In this document: piece after piece, positions 8,496-17,155 of the stretch
Layout: each line of letters begins with the position of its first letter
Position numbering within the stretch: the first letter of the stretch is position 1
Assembly (NCBI GenBank): GCA_020847175.1
Contig: JADLCM010000043.1
Coordinates: forward strand, 1 to 58,561
Source of the DNA: Phycisphaerales bacterium
GTDB taxonomy: Bacteria; Planctomycetota; Phycisphaerae; Phycisphaerales; UBA1924
Direction: 5' to 3'
DNA length: 58,561 bases
Position numbers and translations under genes: made by a program
Notes under the pieces: model-generated
Database searches by the model: none
The model's input: the letters and a program-made list of their open reading frames with translations, nothing else
Told to the model about the DNA's origin: nothing

Positions 8496-10772
8496 TTACC
8501 CCTGCTGCGGTTCGAGCGAGTCGGCCCAGTCCGGGGGTGCTTCGGCCTTGCGGAGGCGGGCGGCGCACACCTTGTACTCGGGAATCTTGGAGATCGGGTC
8601 CTGGGCGGAGATGGTGAGCTGATTGGCGCTCTTGCGTCCGGGCCAGTGGTAGGGGATGAAGATGGTGTCGGGGCGGATGGTGGTGACGACCATTGCGCGG
8701 AGGGTGCAGTCGCCGCGCCGGGATTCGGCGGTGACCCAGTCGCCGTCGCTGATGCCCAGGGTTTCGGCGAGGCGCGGGTGGAGTTCGATGCGCGGCTCGG
8801 GGTACTGGTCGACGAGCGGGCCGATGCGGCGGGTCTGGGTGCCGGAGAGGAACTGGCTGACCACGCGCCCGGTGGTGAGGATGAGGGGGTAGTCCGCGTC
8901 CACATCTTCTGCGGGGGGCGTGTAAGGGGCGACGTTGAAGCGGGCCTTGCCGTCGGGGTAGTAGTACGGGCCGGCGCCCTTGGCGACGGGGTTCCAGGAG
9001 CCGGGCTCGAAGAGGCGCGGCGTGCCGGGGTGGTCGATGGGGGCGCCGTCCGGTGATTCTGAATAGCAGGGCCATGAGACGCCGTACTGCCTTTCGATCT
9101 TTTCGTAGGTGATGCCCGAGTAGTCGGCGATGCCGCCCTTGCTCGCGAGGCGGAGCTCATCGAGGATTTCGCGTGGGCCGGCGAAGGTGAAGCCCGCGGG
9201 GCGGCCGAGCGCTGCGGCGATGTCCTGGATGATCTTCCAGTCCTGGCGTGCATCGCCGGGGCACTCGACGGCCTTGTTGATCTTGATGACCTTGCCCTCG
9301 ATCTGGGTGACGATGCCTTCGTCCTCCTCCTGGAGCGAGCCGGGGAGCACGATGTCGGCGTGGCGCGCGGTTTCGTTCATGAAGAAGTCGATGGCGAGGT
9401 AGAAGTCGAGTTTGCCCAGGGCGCGGGCGATGAAGGCGTTGTCGGGCAGCGAGACCATCGGGTTGAAGCAGATCGAGAGCAGCCCCTTGATCTCACCCCT
9501 GTCGATCTTGCGGAACATCTCGTAGCAATCGACGCCGGGGCCGGGCAGGTCCGGCTCGGGGATGTTCCAGAGGCGCGCGATGTGGGCGCGATGCTCGGGG
9601 TTGGTGATATCGCGCATGCCGGGCAACTGGTCGCACTTCTGCCCGTGCTCGCGGCCGCCCTGGCCGTTGGCCTGGCCGGTGATGGTGCCGTAGCCGCAGC
9701 CCTCGCGCCCGATGCGCCCGGAGGCGAGGACGATGTTGATGGCGCCGAGGACGTTCTGGACGCCGTGGGAGTGATGCTCGATGCCGCGGGCGTGCATGAG
9801 GAAACTGGTCTTGGCGGTGCCCCACCATTCGGCGGCCTGGCGGACAAGGCGCTCGGGGATGCCCGTGACTTCGGCGGTCCTGGCGGGGGTCCACGATGCG
9901 ACGTGCTCGGCGACCTTGTCGAACCCCACGGTGAAGGCGTCGATGAAGGGCCGGTCGATCCAGCCCTTCTCGATCATCAGGTGGAGCACGCCGCTAAAGA
10001 GCGCGATGTCGCGCCCGGGCTTGACGGGAAGGAAGAGGTCGCAGGTGCGGGCCAGCGGGGTGATGCGCGGATCGACGACGATGATCCTGGCGCCGTTATC
10101 GCGGGCCTGCCAGACATACTCGGTGGTGATGGGGGCGCACTCGGCGACGTTGGCGCCGCTGATCCAGATGAGTTCGGCCTTGGGGATGTCGCTCCACGGG
10201 TTGGCGGCGCGGTCGATGCCGAAGGCCTTCTTGTTGCCGGCGCCGGCGCTGACCATGCACAGCCGCCCGTTGTAGTCGATGTAGGGCGTCTTGAGGCAGA
10301 CACGGGCGAACTTGCCCATGAGGTAGGCCTTTTCGACGGTGAGACTTGCACCGCTGAGGGCGCCGATCGCGGCGTTGCCGTGTTCCCTCTGGATGCGGGC
10401 GAACTCGGAGGCGACGCGCTCGATGGCCTCGGGGTATCCCATCGGGCTGAAGCCCTCGGGGGCGCCGGGGTCGCGCTTGAAGGCGGTGAGGAGGCGGTCG
10501 GGGTGGGCGCCCTGGAGGTAGCGTTTGACGCCCTTGGGGCAGAGCATGCCGCGGTTGAAGGGGAAGTCGTACCACGGCTCGAAGCCGATGACGGTGTCGT
10601 CCTTGACCTTGAGCTGGATGCCGCACTGCTGGCCGCAGAAGCAGCAATGGGTCTTGACGAGGCGGTCGGGCTGCGCGTCGGTGGCGAGGCGCGCAGGGCT
10701 GGCGCGGTTGAGGTGCGGCCCGAAGCGGTCGAGCACGGGGAGAAGGTTGGGGGGCGGGGTGCTCATGGGCAT
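8496..10772 (-). CDS. NarB/NasA-like molybdopterin oxidoreductase (probable nitrate reductase catalytic subunit)
   Basis: 758 residues, the usual size for cytoplasmic NarB/NasA or Cys-type formate dehydrogenases. An N-terminal [4Fe-4S] site is visible as C43-x2-C46-x3-C50-x27-C78. The Mo ligand is cysteine, C172 in [10 protein letters not shown], with no in-frame [18 protein letters not shown] and LPGMRD match the NarB/NasA/FdhF branch of bis-MGD enzymes, and the C-terminal dinucleotide-binding domain is intact ([18 protein letters not shown]). There is no Tat signal, so it acts in the cytoplasm. A second ATG at 10766 has a better-placed AAGGA. It lies 9-15 nt behind the NarI-like cytochrome gene and opposite genes for a multi-cluster ferredoxin and a Rieske protein, unlike classical assimilatory nas loci. 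Nitrate is the favoured substrate; formate is the main alternative. Confidence 0.85.
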   Translation of the reverse strand: MPMSTPPPNLLPVLDRFGPHLNRASPARLATDAQPDRLVKTHCCFCGQQCGIQLKVKDDTVIGFEPWYDFPFNRGMLCPKGVKRYLQGAHPDRLLTAFKRDPGAPEGFSPMGYPEAIERVASEFARIQREHGNAAIGALSGASLTVEKAYLMGKFARVCLKTPYIDYNGRLCMVSAGAGNKKAFGIDRAANPWSDIPKAELIWISGANVAECAPITTEYVWQARDNGARIIVVDPRITPLARTCDLFLPVKPGRDIALFSGVLHLMIEKGWIDRPFIDAFTVGFDKVAEHVASWTPARTAEVTGIPERLVRQAAEWWGTAKTSFLMHARGIEHHSHGVQNVLGAINIVLASGRIGREGCGYGTITGQANGQGGREHGQKCDQLPGMRDITNPEHRAHIARLWNIPEPDLPGPGVDCYEMFRKIDRGEIKGLLSICFNPMVSLPDNAFIARALGKLDFYLAIDFFMNETARHADIVLPGSLQEEDEGIVTQIEGKVIKINKAVECPGDARQDWKIIQDIAAALGRPAGFTFAGPREILDELRLASKGGIADYSGITYEKIERQYGVSWPCYSESPDGAPIDHPGTPRLFEPGSWNPVAKGAGPYYYPDGKARFNVAPYTPPAEDVDADYPLILTTGRVVSQFLSGTQTRRIGPLVDQYPEPRIELHPRLAETLGISDGDWVTAESRRGDCTLRAMVVTTIRPDTIFIPYHWPGRKSANQLTISAQDPISKIPEYKVCAARLRKAEAPPDWADSLEPQQG

Positions 10773-10781
10773 CCTTGTCGT

Positions 10782-11909
10782 CTAGCGGGGGCCGTGCGCC
10801 GGTTCGGCGTCGATGAGGGCGGCGACATCGACGATGCCGGGGCGCGGGGTGACGGGGCGTCCGCGTCCGGCCTGCCACATGCGTCCCTGCGCGAGCGCCA
10901 TGGTCAGGCGGCGGCAGCGCGGGCAGACGTACTGGTAATGTCCGGACGGGTCTCCGGGCATGTCGTAGGCGTATCCGAGCGCCCGCTCGACCGAGATGAG
11001 GTCTTCGATGTGCATTCTCGAGGCGAAGGGCTGCGCGCAGGAGCGGCAGATCGCCTGCTCACCCGTGCGGCCAGCATCCTTGTAGAAGGCGACGCCGATC
11101 TGGGCGGGGCGCTGGAAGATGTGGAAGAACTTGCCGAAGGGCAGCCAGAGGAGGGTGAAGATCACGCAGGCCGCGTGCACGATGGCGAGGAAGTCGTAGG
11201 CGTAGCCGCGCATCCAGGTGTAACTGGCGGTGAGCATGAGGCCGGTGATGCTGACGGCGAAGAGCAGGATGAGGGGCAGGAAGTCTTCGGCGAACTGCTG
11301 CACAGCGCCCGCGCCGTGGTCTTTCATGCGCCGGCGCATGGCGATCATGACGCCCGCGATCACGAGGAAAGAGGCCCACACGAGGCCGTGAAAGATCACC
11401 CCGCCGAGGAGGCTGCCGATGCGGAAGGTGAAGGTGGGGAAGCCGAAGACGTACACGCGGTAGCGCTCGAAGTCGTCGGCTGGCGTCTGGAAGTGGATCC
11501 ACCCGAAGACGAGGGGGAAGGTGATGCCCGCGGCGAGCACGCACCCCCACATGATGAGCCAGTGCGCAGCCCAGCGGGCGCGCCCGCGCCGGTAGATGAA
11601 GTTGTTCAGGGCGAAGACGCCGATGACGCGCCGGGGCCAGGCGGCAAGGTTTGCGAGCAGGCGGTCGCGTGAGAGAAAGACCTGCCAGCCGCGCCGCCAG
11701 TACATCGCCGTCGGCGGGCGCTGCAGCCACATCGAATAGCGGTAGACAAGGGCGAAGACCGCGAAGAGGGTGGCGAAGGTGTACCCCACGAGCGCGGCAT
11801 CGAAATGGGCAAGGTTGCGCGAGCCCACGGCGATGGAGGCCGCAACCAGCCCTGACGCGATGACGCCAAGGATGATCGAGCGGGTCTTCTCCGGGCCTGG
11901 GGTCCGCAT
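10782..11909 (-). CDS. NarI-like membrane b-type cytochrome with C-terminal tetracysteine domain
   Basis: 375 residues. About seven hydrophobic segments occupy residues 10-265. Histidines within them ([22 protein letters not shown] and PFGKFFHIF) follow the pattern of the NarI/DsrM quinol-oxidising diheme cytochromes, including the typical P-F-G-K-x-x-H end. The soluble tail then carries CRSCAQPF and, about 45 residues later, YVCPRCRR: two CxxC knuckles that could bind zinc or iron and would face the cytoplasm. It immediately precedes the molybdoenzyme gene on the same strand and probably passes electrons between the quinone pool and that enzyme. The fusion of a tetracysteine tail to a NarI-like core is unusual in my experience. 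Confidence 0.75.
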   Translation of the reverse strand: MRTPGPEKTRSIILGVIASGLVAASIAVGSRNLAHFDAALVGYTFATLFAVFALVYRYSMWLQRPPTAMYWRRGWQVFLSRDRLLANLAAWPRRVIGVFALNNFIYRRGRARWAAHWLIMWGCVLAAGITFPLVFGWIHFQTPADDFERYRVYVFGFPTFTFRIGSLLGGVIFHGLVWASFLVIAGVMIAMRRRMKDHGAGAVQQFAEDFLPLILLFAVSITGLMLTASYTWMRGYAYDFLAIVHAACVIFTLLWLPFGKFFHIFQRPAQIGVAFYKDAGRTGEQAICRSCAQPFASRMHIEDLISVERALGYAYDMPGDPSGHYQYVCPRCRRLTMALAQGRMWQAGRGRPVTPRPGIVDVAALIDAEPAHGPR

Positions 11910-12059
11910 GTGGCGCCTTTCAATCGGCAGCGCGGGCCGCCGGGAGAGCGGACGGCCGCATCCACAATATACGCCGAATGGTCAGGCTGAGGAGACAGCG
12001 CGCGGCGTGGACCGCGGGATCGGGGGGCCCATGCTCGTGCGCCCCTCCACCCCGCAGGA

Positions 12060-12797
12060 TCAGTCGCCTTCATCGTCGTGGCCGCGGCGTTCGTCGTGCT
12101 CCCCCTCTCGACCGGCCTCATGCTCGCCCAACTGGAGCGTTACGCCGAGCAACGGGAGTTTCGTCGTCTGCATCGACGCATCGGCGTTGCGGAAGAGCCC
12201 GTACGCCCAGGCGCCCGTGATCAGCAGCAGCACGATAGCGACGAGGGGGTGGGCCGACACGATGCCGTCGCCGGAATCGGCGTGCTTGCGGCCGTGCACC
12301 ATGCCTGCAGTGATGTTCTCCCGGTGCCGTGCCGAGTGGAGTATCACCCCGACCAGGTGTACGCCAGCCACAGCGAGGAGGGCGTAAGTGCATAGCTCAT
12401 GCACCTCCTTGGCGCTCTCAATACCCCGCCCGAGCATGATGCCCGTGACGGCGAGCGCGACGAACAGCGCGAGCATGGCGAAGATGGCGTAGGCCGAGCC
12501 CGGATTGTGCCCGACATACTTCTTCGCGCCCCCCAGCACCGCGCCCTTCAGGTACGCAAGCACCGCGCGGGGGCCGAACGCAAAGGACGTGAACCGTGCG
12601 TGTCGGGTGCCGATGAAGCCCCACACGAGACGAAAGACGACAACGACGGCGAGCGTCAGGCCGATGATCGCGTGGTACGGAAAGAGCAGAGAGTGCTCTC
12701 CGAGACCGAGCGCGATCCACGCTGCGGCCACAACGCCGCCAGCGAGCAACCAGTGAAACAGGCGGGTGGGAAGGTCCCAGATCAGGGTGGAGGTCAT
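12060..12797 (-). CDS. Cytochrome b561 (di-heme, Ni/Fe-hydrogenase type)
   Basis: 245 residues, four main membrane helices plus a fifth near residues 183-200. The opening WDLPTRLFHWLLA with H15, then H42, H133 and H147, matches the heme ligands of cytochrome b561 proteins that exchange electrons with quinones or periplasmic partners; KYVGHNPG is a further family signature. The C-terminus is an odd acidic/His-rich tail (GEHEAGREGEHDERRGHDDEGD region), perhaps metal-binding. GGAG lies about 9 nt upstream of the ATG. It is the first gene of the minus-strand redox set, 150 nt ahead of the NarI-like gene, and so probably supplies another quinone-linked route. Confidence 0.9.
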   Translation of the reverse strand: MTSTLIWDLPTRLFHWLLAGGVVAAAWIALGLGEHSLLFPYHAIIGLTLAVVVVFRLVWGFIGTRHARFTSFAFGPRAVLAYLKGAVLGGAKKYVGHNPGSAYAIFAMLALFVALAVTGIMLGRGIESAKEVHELCTYALLAVAGVHLVGVILHSARHRENITAGMVHGRKHADSGDGIVSAHPLVAIVLLLITGAWAYGLFRNADASMQTTKLPLLGVTLQLGEHEAGREGEHDERRGHDDEGD

Positions 12798-13153
12798 GCT
12801 GGCTCCAATCAGGAGGTTGCCAATACCGGATCATCGTATCCTCAATCCTTCTCCTTCGGGTTTTGCGGGGTGGTCTTTACGTTCAGCGGGCTCGCACGGC
12901 GCGGGGAGGCCTTCCGGCGGAGGCTGCCGGGGCCGGATGGTGTGAGCCGGGCGCAGGTGGTTGGAGTTCCGGTTGCTTCGGGGATCGGCGCTGAGGTGAA
13001 CAGGGCGGGAACGGGCTGACGGTGCGTTCATGTCCTTGTTGGGGCCAGAAGTACGGGGAACTGAGACTCGAGCGCGGTGCGGCGTGCACAGAGCGAGCAG
13101 TTTTCTGTAACCAAACGCCTGCCGGCGGCTCTGGATAGGTAAGGAGACCTGCC
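12798..13153. other. Intergenic region at the divergence point of the redox island
   Basis: 356 nt between the minus-strand cytochrome b561 gene and the plus-strand stub at 13154. No convincing ORF on either strand. It must contain the promoter of the minus-strand redox genes and possibly that of the plus-strand set; I see no clean FNR-type TTGAT-N4-ATCAA box. Confidence 0.6.
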
Positions 13154-13243
13154 ATGACCCAGAGCCAGATCGAAACCCGGCGTCTTGATGGTGTGTACCT
13201 GTCGCTGAAGTTGTGCTATGGCCTGGTGCCGATCGCGGCGGGG
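13154..13243 (+). pseudogene. N-terminal stub of a DoxX-like small membrane protein
   Basis: A perfect ribosome-binding site (TAAGGAG, 7 nt spacer) leads an ATG. The first 30 codons encode [20 protein letters not shown] followed by [10 protein letters not shown], which resembles the start of small DoxX-like four-helix membrane proteins common in planctomycetes (RLDG-YL-LKL-YGLVPI-AG-DKF). After codon 30 the frame enters Pro/Arg-rich sequence with no membrane helices, typical of noncoding high-GC DNA, although it stays open to 13687. The remaining ~110 codons of the family are missing, so this is a truncated gene. Confidence 0.6.
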
Positions 13244-13575
13244 GCCCCCCTGCTCCGGTCGCTACATGGGCGCGGAGCGCGCGGGCCTGCCGCCACGCCT
13301 GGACGATACCCCGCGCTCGGAGATCAGCGCCGGACTCCCACTCGGGCGGCAACACGCCGCGGCCATCGGCTCGGGCTGCGCGTCGTCGCGGGCGTGCGCA
13401 CCGCACGGCCAGGACGCTTCGCGCGGTGCGCCGTCGGTTCCGCGCGGTGGGCCGGGAGCGCCGCGTCTCGCGCCCGGCGCTCCGCGCAGCGCGGGGGTCG
13501 GCGGCGGGGGTACCGGGATCCGCGCCGGGTTCGCTCGTCGTACACTGTCTGGCGTCCGCTCGCCCCGGAGCCGCC
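13244..13575. other. Gene-free stretch upstream of the ferredoxin gene
   Basis: 332 nt of very GC-rich sequence between the DoxX-like stub and the ferredoxin start. All frames give Arg/Pro/Ala-rich translations without domain character. I see no promoter or RNA that I can support; it may be decayed sequence of the truncated upstream gene. Confidence 0.55.
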
Positions 13576-14214
13576 ATGCCCGTCCCCAGCCACCTCAACT
13601 TCTACATCGACGCCTCCCGCTGCATCGGCTGCCAGTCGTGCGTGCAGGCCTGCACCGAGTGCGACACCCACAAGGGGCACTCGATGATCCACCTGGAGAC
13701 CGTGGACCGGACCCACTCCACGCAGACCATCCCCGTCATCTGCATGCACTGCGACTCTCCCACCTGCGCCGAAGTCTGCCCCGCCGACGCCATCAAGCGC
13801 ACCCCCGACGGCGTCGTCCAGTCCGCCCGCAAGCCTCGCTGCATCGCGTGCAGCAACTGCGTGCTCGCCTGCCCCTTCGGCGTGCCCAAGATGCAGGTCG
13901 AGTTCGAGCTCATGATGAAGTGTGACATGTGCTATGACCGCTCGTCGGTGGGCTTGAAGCCCATGTGCGCCAGCGTCTGCCCCAGCCAGGCCCTTTTCTT
14001 CGGCACGCGCGAGGAGATCGAAGCGCTCCGCCCCCAGTCCGCCCCCGTCGACCGCTTCCAGTTCGGCAACCAGACCATCACCACGCGCGTCAAGATGATG
14101 GTCCCGCGCAGCATCGCCGGTTCACGCCCGGAGCACATCGACGTCACCGCATCACTCGACCCGGCACCCCCGCCGCGCTCGGTGCCCCTCGGCGTGCTCA
14201 ACGGCGCGCGGTGA
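13576..14214 (+). CDS. Four-cluster ferredoxin subunit (NrfC/DmsB/NarH-like)
   Basis: 212 residues from the ATG at 13576. Four cysteine groups bind four [4Fe-4S] clusters: [11 protein letters not shown] at ~18-28, [14 protein letters not shown] at ~56-69, [13 protein letters not shown] at ~89-101, and [21 protein letters not shown] at ~115-135. This is the ladder used by NrfC, DmsB and HybA-type subunits to carry electrons to or from molybdoenzymes. There is no signal peptide, so it is cytoplasmic, like the molybdoenzyme encoded on the opposite strand; they are probable partners. The C-terminal 60 residues are a family-poor tail. Confidence 0.92.
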   Translation: MPVPSHLNFYIDASRCIGCQSCVQACTECDTHKGHSMIHLETVDRTHSTQTIPVICMHCDSPTCAEVCPADAIKRTPDGVVQSARKPRCIACSNCVLACPFGVPKMQVEFELMMKCDMCYDRSSVGLKPMCASVCPSQALFFGTREEIEALRPQSAPVDRFQFGNQTITTRVKMMVPRSIAGSRPEHIDVTASLDPAPPPRSVPLGVLNGAR

Positions 14215-14249
14215 GCGCCTGCCCGTGGTCCAGCGCTCCGGAGTCTCCC

Positions 14250-14789
14250 ATGCCCGACCAACCCCCCCGCGTCCTCACCCCCGACGGCCGACCCCCCGAA
14301 GACCAGCCCGCGTGGCGGCGTGACTTCCCGATCGACACCGCCGAAGATGCCTACGTCGCCCGGCGCGACTTCACCAAGTTCATGGTGCTCATCAGCGGGT
14401 CATTCGTCGCCGGCCAGGCGTGGATCGCTCTCAAGACGCTCGGCGGCACCGATGCCGCCTCGGGCTCGCGTGCCATCGCCCGCGTCGATGAGATTGCCCT
14501 CGGCCAGGCCGCGGTCTTCCACTACCCCGGCGAGCACGATTCCTGCCTCCTCGTGCGGGCGCCCGACGGCCAGTTCCTCGCCTACAGCAACAAGTGCTCC
14601 CACCTCTCCTGCCCCGTCACGCCCGATGTCAAGGCCGGCACCCTGAACTGCCCCTGCCATCACGGGTACTTCGACCTCGCCACCGGCCGCCCCCTCGCCG
14701 GACCGCCGCGCCGCCCCCTGCCCCGAATCCTGCTTGAGATCCGCGACGGCACCATCTACGCCACCGGCGTGGAGGAGAGAATGGCATGA
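14250..14789 (+). CDS. Rieske [2Fe-2S] protein with twin-arginine signal anchor
   Basis: 179 residues. Residues 38-60 contain ARRDFTKF followed by a hydrophobic segment, a Tat-type signal anchor like QcrA. The Rieske site is complete: C116-S-H118 and C134-x2-H137, with C121 and C136 placed for the usual disulfide (CSHLSC ... CPCHHG). The cluster should therefore sit on the outer side of the cytoplasmic membrane. It follows the ferredoxin gene by 35 nt and overlaps the next gene (ATGA). No cytochrome b/c1 partner of a normal bc complex is nearby, so it probably serves the molybdoenzyme/NarI-like/b561 set. Confidence 0.92.
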   Translation: MPDQPPRVLTPDGRPPEDQPAWRRDFPIDTAEDAYVARRDFTKFMVLISGSFVAGQAWIALKTLGGTDAASGSRAIARVDEIALGQAAVFHYPGEHDSCLLVRAPDGQFLAYSNKCSHLSCPVTPDVKAGTLNCPCHHGYFDLATGRPLAGPPRRPLPRILLEIRDGTIYATGVEERMA

Positions 14790-15079
14790 GCCGCGCACCC
14801 GCCCCCCCCGGCGCCTCCTCCTCCGGGCCGCCCGCCCCCTCGACCCCCGCCTCCCGGGCACGCGCCGACCGCCAATCCCGCATGGGCGTCGTCTCGGGCA
14901 TCCTCACCATCGTGCTCATCCTCGGCCTCATGCAGCTCTGGCTCCTCACCGCCACCATGAACGCCGTCCTCGGCGGCGACCACGCCGTCGCCTGGCCGGC
15001 CCTCGGCGCCAGTGCCGTCTGCCTCCTGCTCAACCTCGGCCTGCTCCGCTACCTCTACTCGCTGGAACGCTCGCGATGA
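14786..15079 (+). CDS. Small two-helix membrane protein
   Basis: 97 residues. The first 30 are Pro/Ser/Ala-rich. Two hydrophobic helices follow at ~34-57 (SGILTIVLILGLMQLWLLTA) and ~68-90 (PALGASAVCLLLNLGLLRYL). It starts in an ATGA overlap with the Rieske gene and ends in an ATGA overlap with the TehA-like gene, so it is made together with both. I cannot assign a family with certainty; similar short proteins sit beside Rieske or molybdoenzyme genes, and a role as accessory membrane subunit is likely but inferred. Confidence 0.75.
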   Translation: MSRAPAPPGASSSGPPAPSTPASRARADRQSRMGVVSGILTIVLILGLMQLWLLTATMNAVLGGDHAVAWPALGASAVCLLLNLGLLRYLYSLERSR

Positions 15080-16233
15080 CCGCAGCACAGGCCCCGGCGA
15101 CGCCCCCCGCGCCGCCCCGCGGCCCGGCGGCCGCCATCGACCGCGCCGCCTCCGGCCTTCTCCCCGCTTACTTCTCCCTCGTCATGGCCACCGGCATCGT
15201 CTCCCTCGCGGCGTGGACGGTCGGCGTGGACATGCTCGGCCCCTGGTGCGGCCACTTCGCCCGCGGGCTGTTCTGGCTCAACCTCGTCTTCTTCGCCGCC
15301 CTCTGGGCGCTCACCCTCCTCCGCGTCGCCCGACACCGCGCCCGGCTCCTCGCCGATGTCAGCGACCACAACCGCGGCGTCGGGTTCTTCACCGCCGTGC
15401 CCGCCGCTTGCGTGCTCGGCACGCAGACGCTCCTCATCGCCGACTCTCCCGGCGCGGCGTGGGCCCTCTGGGGCCTCGGCGCGTTCCTCTGGGTGCTCAT
15501 CACCTACACCGTCTTCACCGCCCTCACCGTCAAGGCCGTCAAGCCCGCGCTCGCCGACGGCCTCAGCGGCGGCTGGCTCGTTTCCATCGTCGCGACGCAA
15601 TCGGTCTCCGTGCTCGCCGCCCAACTCGCCTCCGCCGGCCTCGGCGCCGCGCCCGCCGGCCCTGCGCACGACGCCATGCTCTTCCTCGCCCTCGTGCTCT
15701 GGCTGGGCGGGGCCATGCTCTACGTCTGGATCATCTCCCTCATCTTCTACCGCTACACCTTCTTCCCCTTCAAGCCCTCCGACCTCTCCCCGCCGTACTG
15801 GATCAATATGGGCGCCATGGCGATCTCGACCCTCGCCGGGGCCACCCTGCTGCTCTCGGGCCGAGACAGCTCCCTCATCGTCGAGCTCACCCCCTTCATC
15901 AAGGGCGCCACGCTCCTCTTCTGGGCCACCGCAACATGGTGGATCCCGATGCTCGTCATCCTCGGGGTATGGCGCCACATCATCAAAAAGTTTCCCCTCC
16001 GTTACGACCCCCTCTACTGGGGCGCCGTCTTCCCGCTCGGCATGTACGCCGTCGCCACCACGCGCATGGCCCGCGCCCTGAACCTCCCCGTCCTCCTCCC
16101 CCTGCCCCGCGGCTTCCTGTTCGTCGCCCTCGCGGCCTGGACCCTCACCCTCGCGGGCCTCATCCACCGGCTGGTGCGCGGCCTATCACCATCGCCCAAT
16201 CCCCCCGCGCCGCGTGACCCCCGCCCCAAGTAG
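15076..16233 (+). CDS. TDT-family membrane protein (TehA/SLAC1-like anion channel or exporter)
   Basis: 385 residues and about ten hydrophobic helices. YFSLVMATGIVSLAAW at ~34-49 is the family's first-helix signature, and a pore Phe is plausible in the later helices. The TDT family includes TehA (tellurite), Mae1 (malate), Ssu1 (sulfite) and plant SLAC1, which passes nitrate and chloride. In this cluster, transport of nitrate or nitrite would make sense, but no residue I can see fixes the substrate. The gene overlaps its upstream neighbour by ATGA and ends the Rieske operon. Confidence 0.85.
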   Translation: MTAAQAPATPPAPPRGPAAAIDRAASGLLPAYFSLVMATGIVSLAAWTVGVDMLGPWCGHFARGLFWLNLVFFAALWALTLLRVARHRARLLADVSDHNRGVGFFTAVPAACVLGTQTLLIADSPGAAWALWGLGAFLWVLITYTVFTALTVKAVKPALADGLSGGWLVSIVATQSVSVLAAQLASAGLGAAPAGPAHDAMLFLALVLWLGGAMLYVWIISLIFYRYTFFPFKPSDLSPPYWINMGAMAISTLAGATLLLSGRDSSLIVELTPFIKGATLLFWATATWWIPMLVILGVWRHIIKKFPLRYDPLYWGAVFPLGMYAVATTRMARALNLPVLLPLPRGFLFVALAAWTLTLAGLIHRLVRGLSPSPNPPAPRDPRPK

Positions 16234-16305
16234 ACGGCGCGCCGATCCGATCCTTCGTCCTGCCCCTTTGCCGGCTCCGTGCCTTCCGACCCCCGAGGTG
16301 CGCTC

Positions 16306-16779
16306 GTGGAAACGCTGGTTCGAAAGGCTCGCCGCGCCGACGTAAACACGCTGATTGACCTCTCGCGGCGGACCATCAGCGCATGCTATCGATCCTTCCT
16401 CGGCGATACTGCGGTCGACGGCTTCCTGCGCGGCGGCTCCGCAGACCGTGTCGTGCAGGACAACCTCGATCGCTGCTTCGTCATCGAGCGCGCAGGCCAG
16501 GTCGTGGGCCTTGCGATCTGCCGGGACAACCTGATCGACCTCTTGATGATCGACCATCGCCACCACCGGCAGGGGCTTGGCACCAAGCTCCTCCGGCGCA
16601 TCGAGGCCTTCTGCCCACCCGGCGGCGCTCCCATGCGGCTGGAGAGTTTCGAGGCAAACGAACCCACCAACGCCTTCTATCGCCGGAGCGGCTGGGTCGA
16701 AGTCAACCGATTCCTCGATTCGGAGTCGGGGTTCAACAAGATCGTCTATCAATGGGCGCCCCGCCCCTGCGACCCCTGA
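16306..16779 (+). CDS. GNAT-family N-acetyltransferase
   Basis: 157 residues. The acetyl-CoA loop is HRHHRQGLGTKLLRRIE (Q-x-x-G-x-G) and the domain ends with the usual F-Y-x-x-x-G-W turn (NAFYRRSGWVEVNRF). I placed the start at the GTG at 16306 because GAGGTG lies 5 nt upstream and the domain starts at once; a GTG at 16279 would add nine residues. Substrate unknown. It follows the TDT gene by about 70 nt but has no obvious functional tie to it. Confidence 0.85.
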   Translation: METLVRKARRADVNTLIDLSRRTISACYRSFLGDTAVDGFLRGGSADRVVQDNLDRCFVIERAGQVVGLAICRDNLIDLLMIDHRHHRQGLGTKLLRRIEAFCPPGGAPMRLESFEANEPTNAFYRRSGWVEVNRFLDSESGFNKIVYQWAPRPCDP

Positions 16780-16888
16780 ACCTCGCCACCCGCGTGAGAA
16801 CAGTGTCCCTCGGGCGTGGAGGACCCGCGCCCTGGGCACCCGCACACTCATCCGTCATCACGCACGCTCCTCCGAGGAGGGACCAACC

Positions 16889-17038
16889 ATGAGCGCCCAC
16901 ACACTGAGCAGCAGAGTCGCCATCGTCACCGGCGGGGCCAAGAACCTCGGCGGCCTCATCAGCCGCGAACGCGCAACCCACGGGTGGTGGATCACCGGGC
17001 AGACGATCTTCGCCAACGGCGGGTACACGACGCGGTGA
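16889..17038 (+). pseudogene. Short-chain dehydrogenase with its middle deleted
   Basis: A 49-codon ORF behind a strong GAGGAGG ribosome-binding site. The first ~27 residues (MSAHTLSSRVAIVTGGAKNL, then GGLISRE) are the N-terminal Rossmann strand of an SDR with its TGG-x-x-x-x-G nucleotide loop. The last ~17 (WWITGQTIFANGGYTTR) are the classic SDR C-terminus (ITGQ-x-x-x-x-x-GG). Roughly 200 residues, including the catalytic Ser-Tyr-Lys, are missing between them, yet the frame is preserved. Either an in-frame deletion remnant or an assembly collapse. Confidence 0.8.
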
Positions 17039-17155
17039 CGCCCGCAAGCCCATTCGAACCCCCCGCTCCGGCCCCTCCTGACTCCGGCCTCTCCCCATAC
17101 CATCATCCGGTGCCGCTCTCCGCGCGCCCCCAATCTCCCTCCCCAGCCGAGGACC

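Noticed and set aside
8496..10772. Selenocysteine formate dehydrogenase as the identity of the molybdoenzyme
   Set aside because: The Mo ligand codon is Cys, with no in-frame UGA or nearby SECIS-like hairpin. A Cys-type formate dehydrogenase remains possible but the context favours a nitrate-type enzyme.
9360..11672. 770-codon plus-strand frame opposite the molybdoenzyme and cytochrome genes
   Set aside because: Gly/Val/Asp-rich antisense translation with no domain; the minus strand carries clear Fe-S, Mo and heme motifs.
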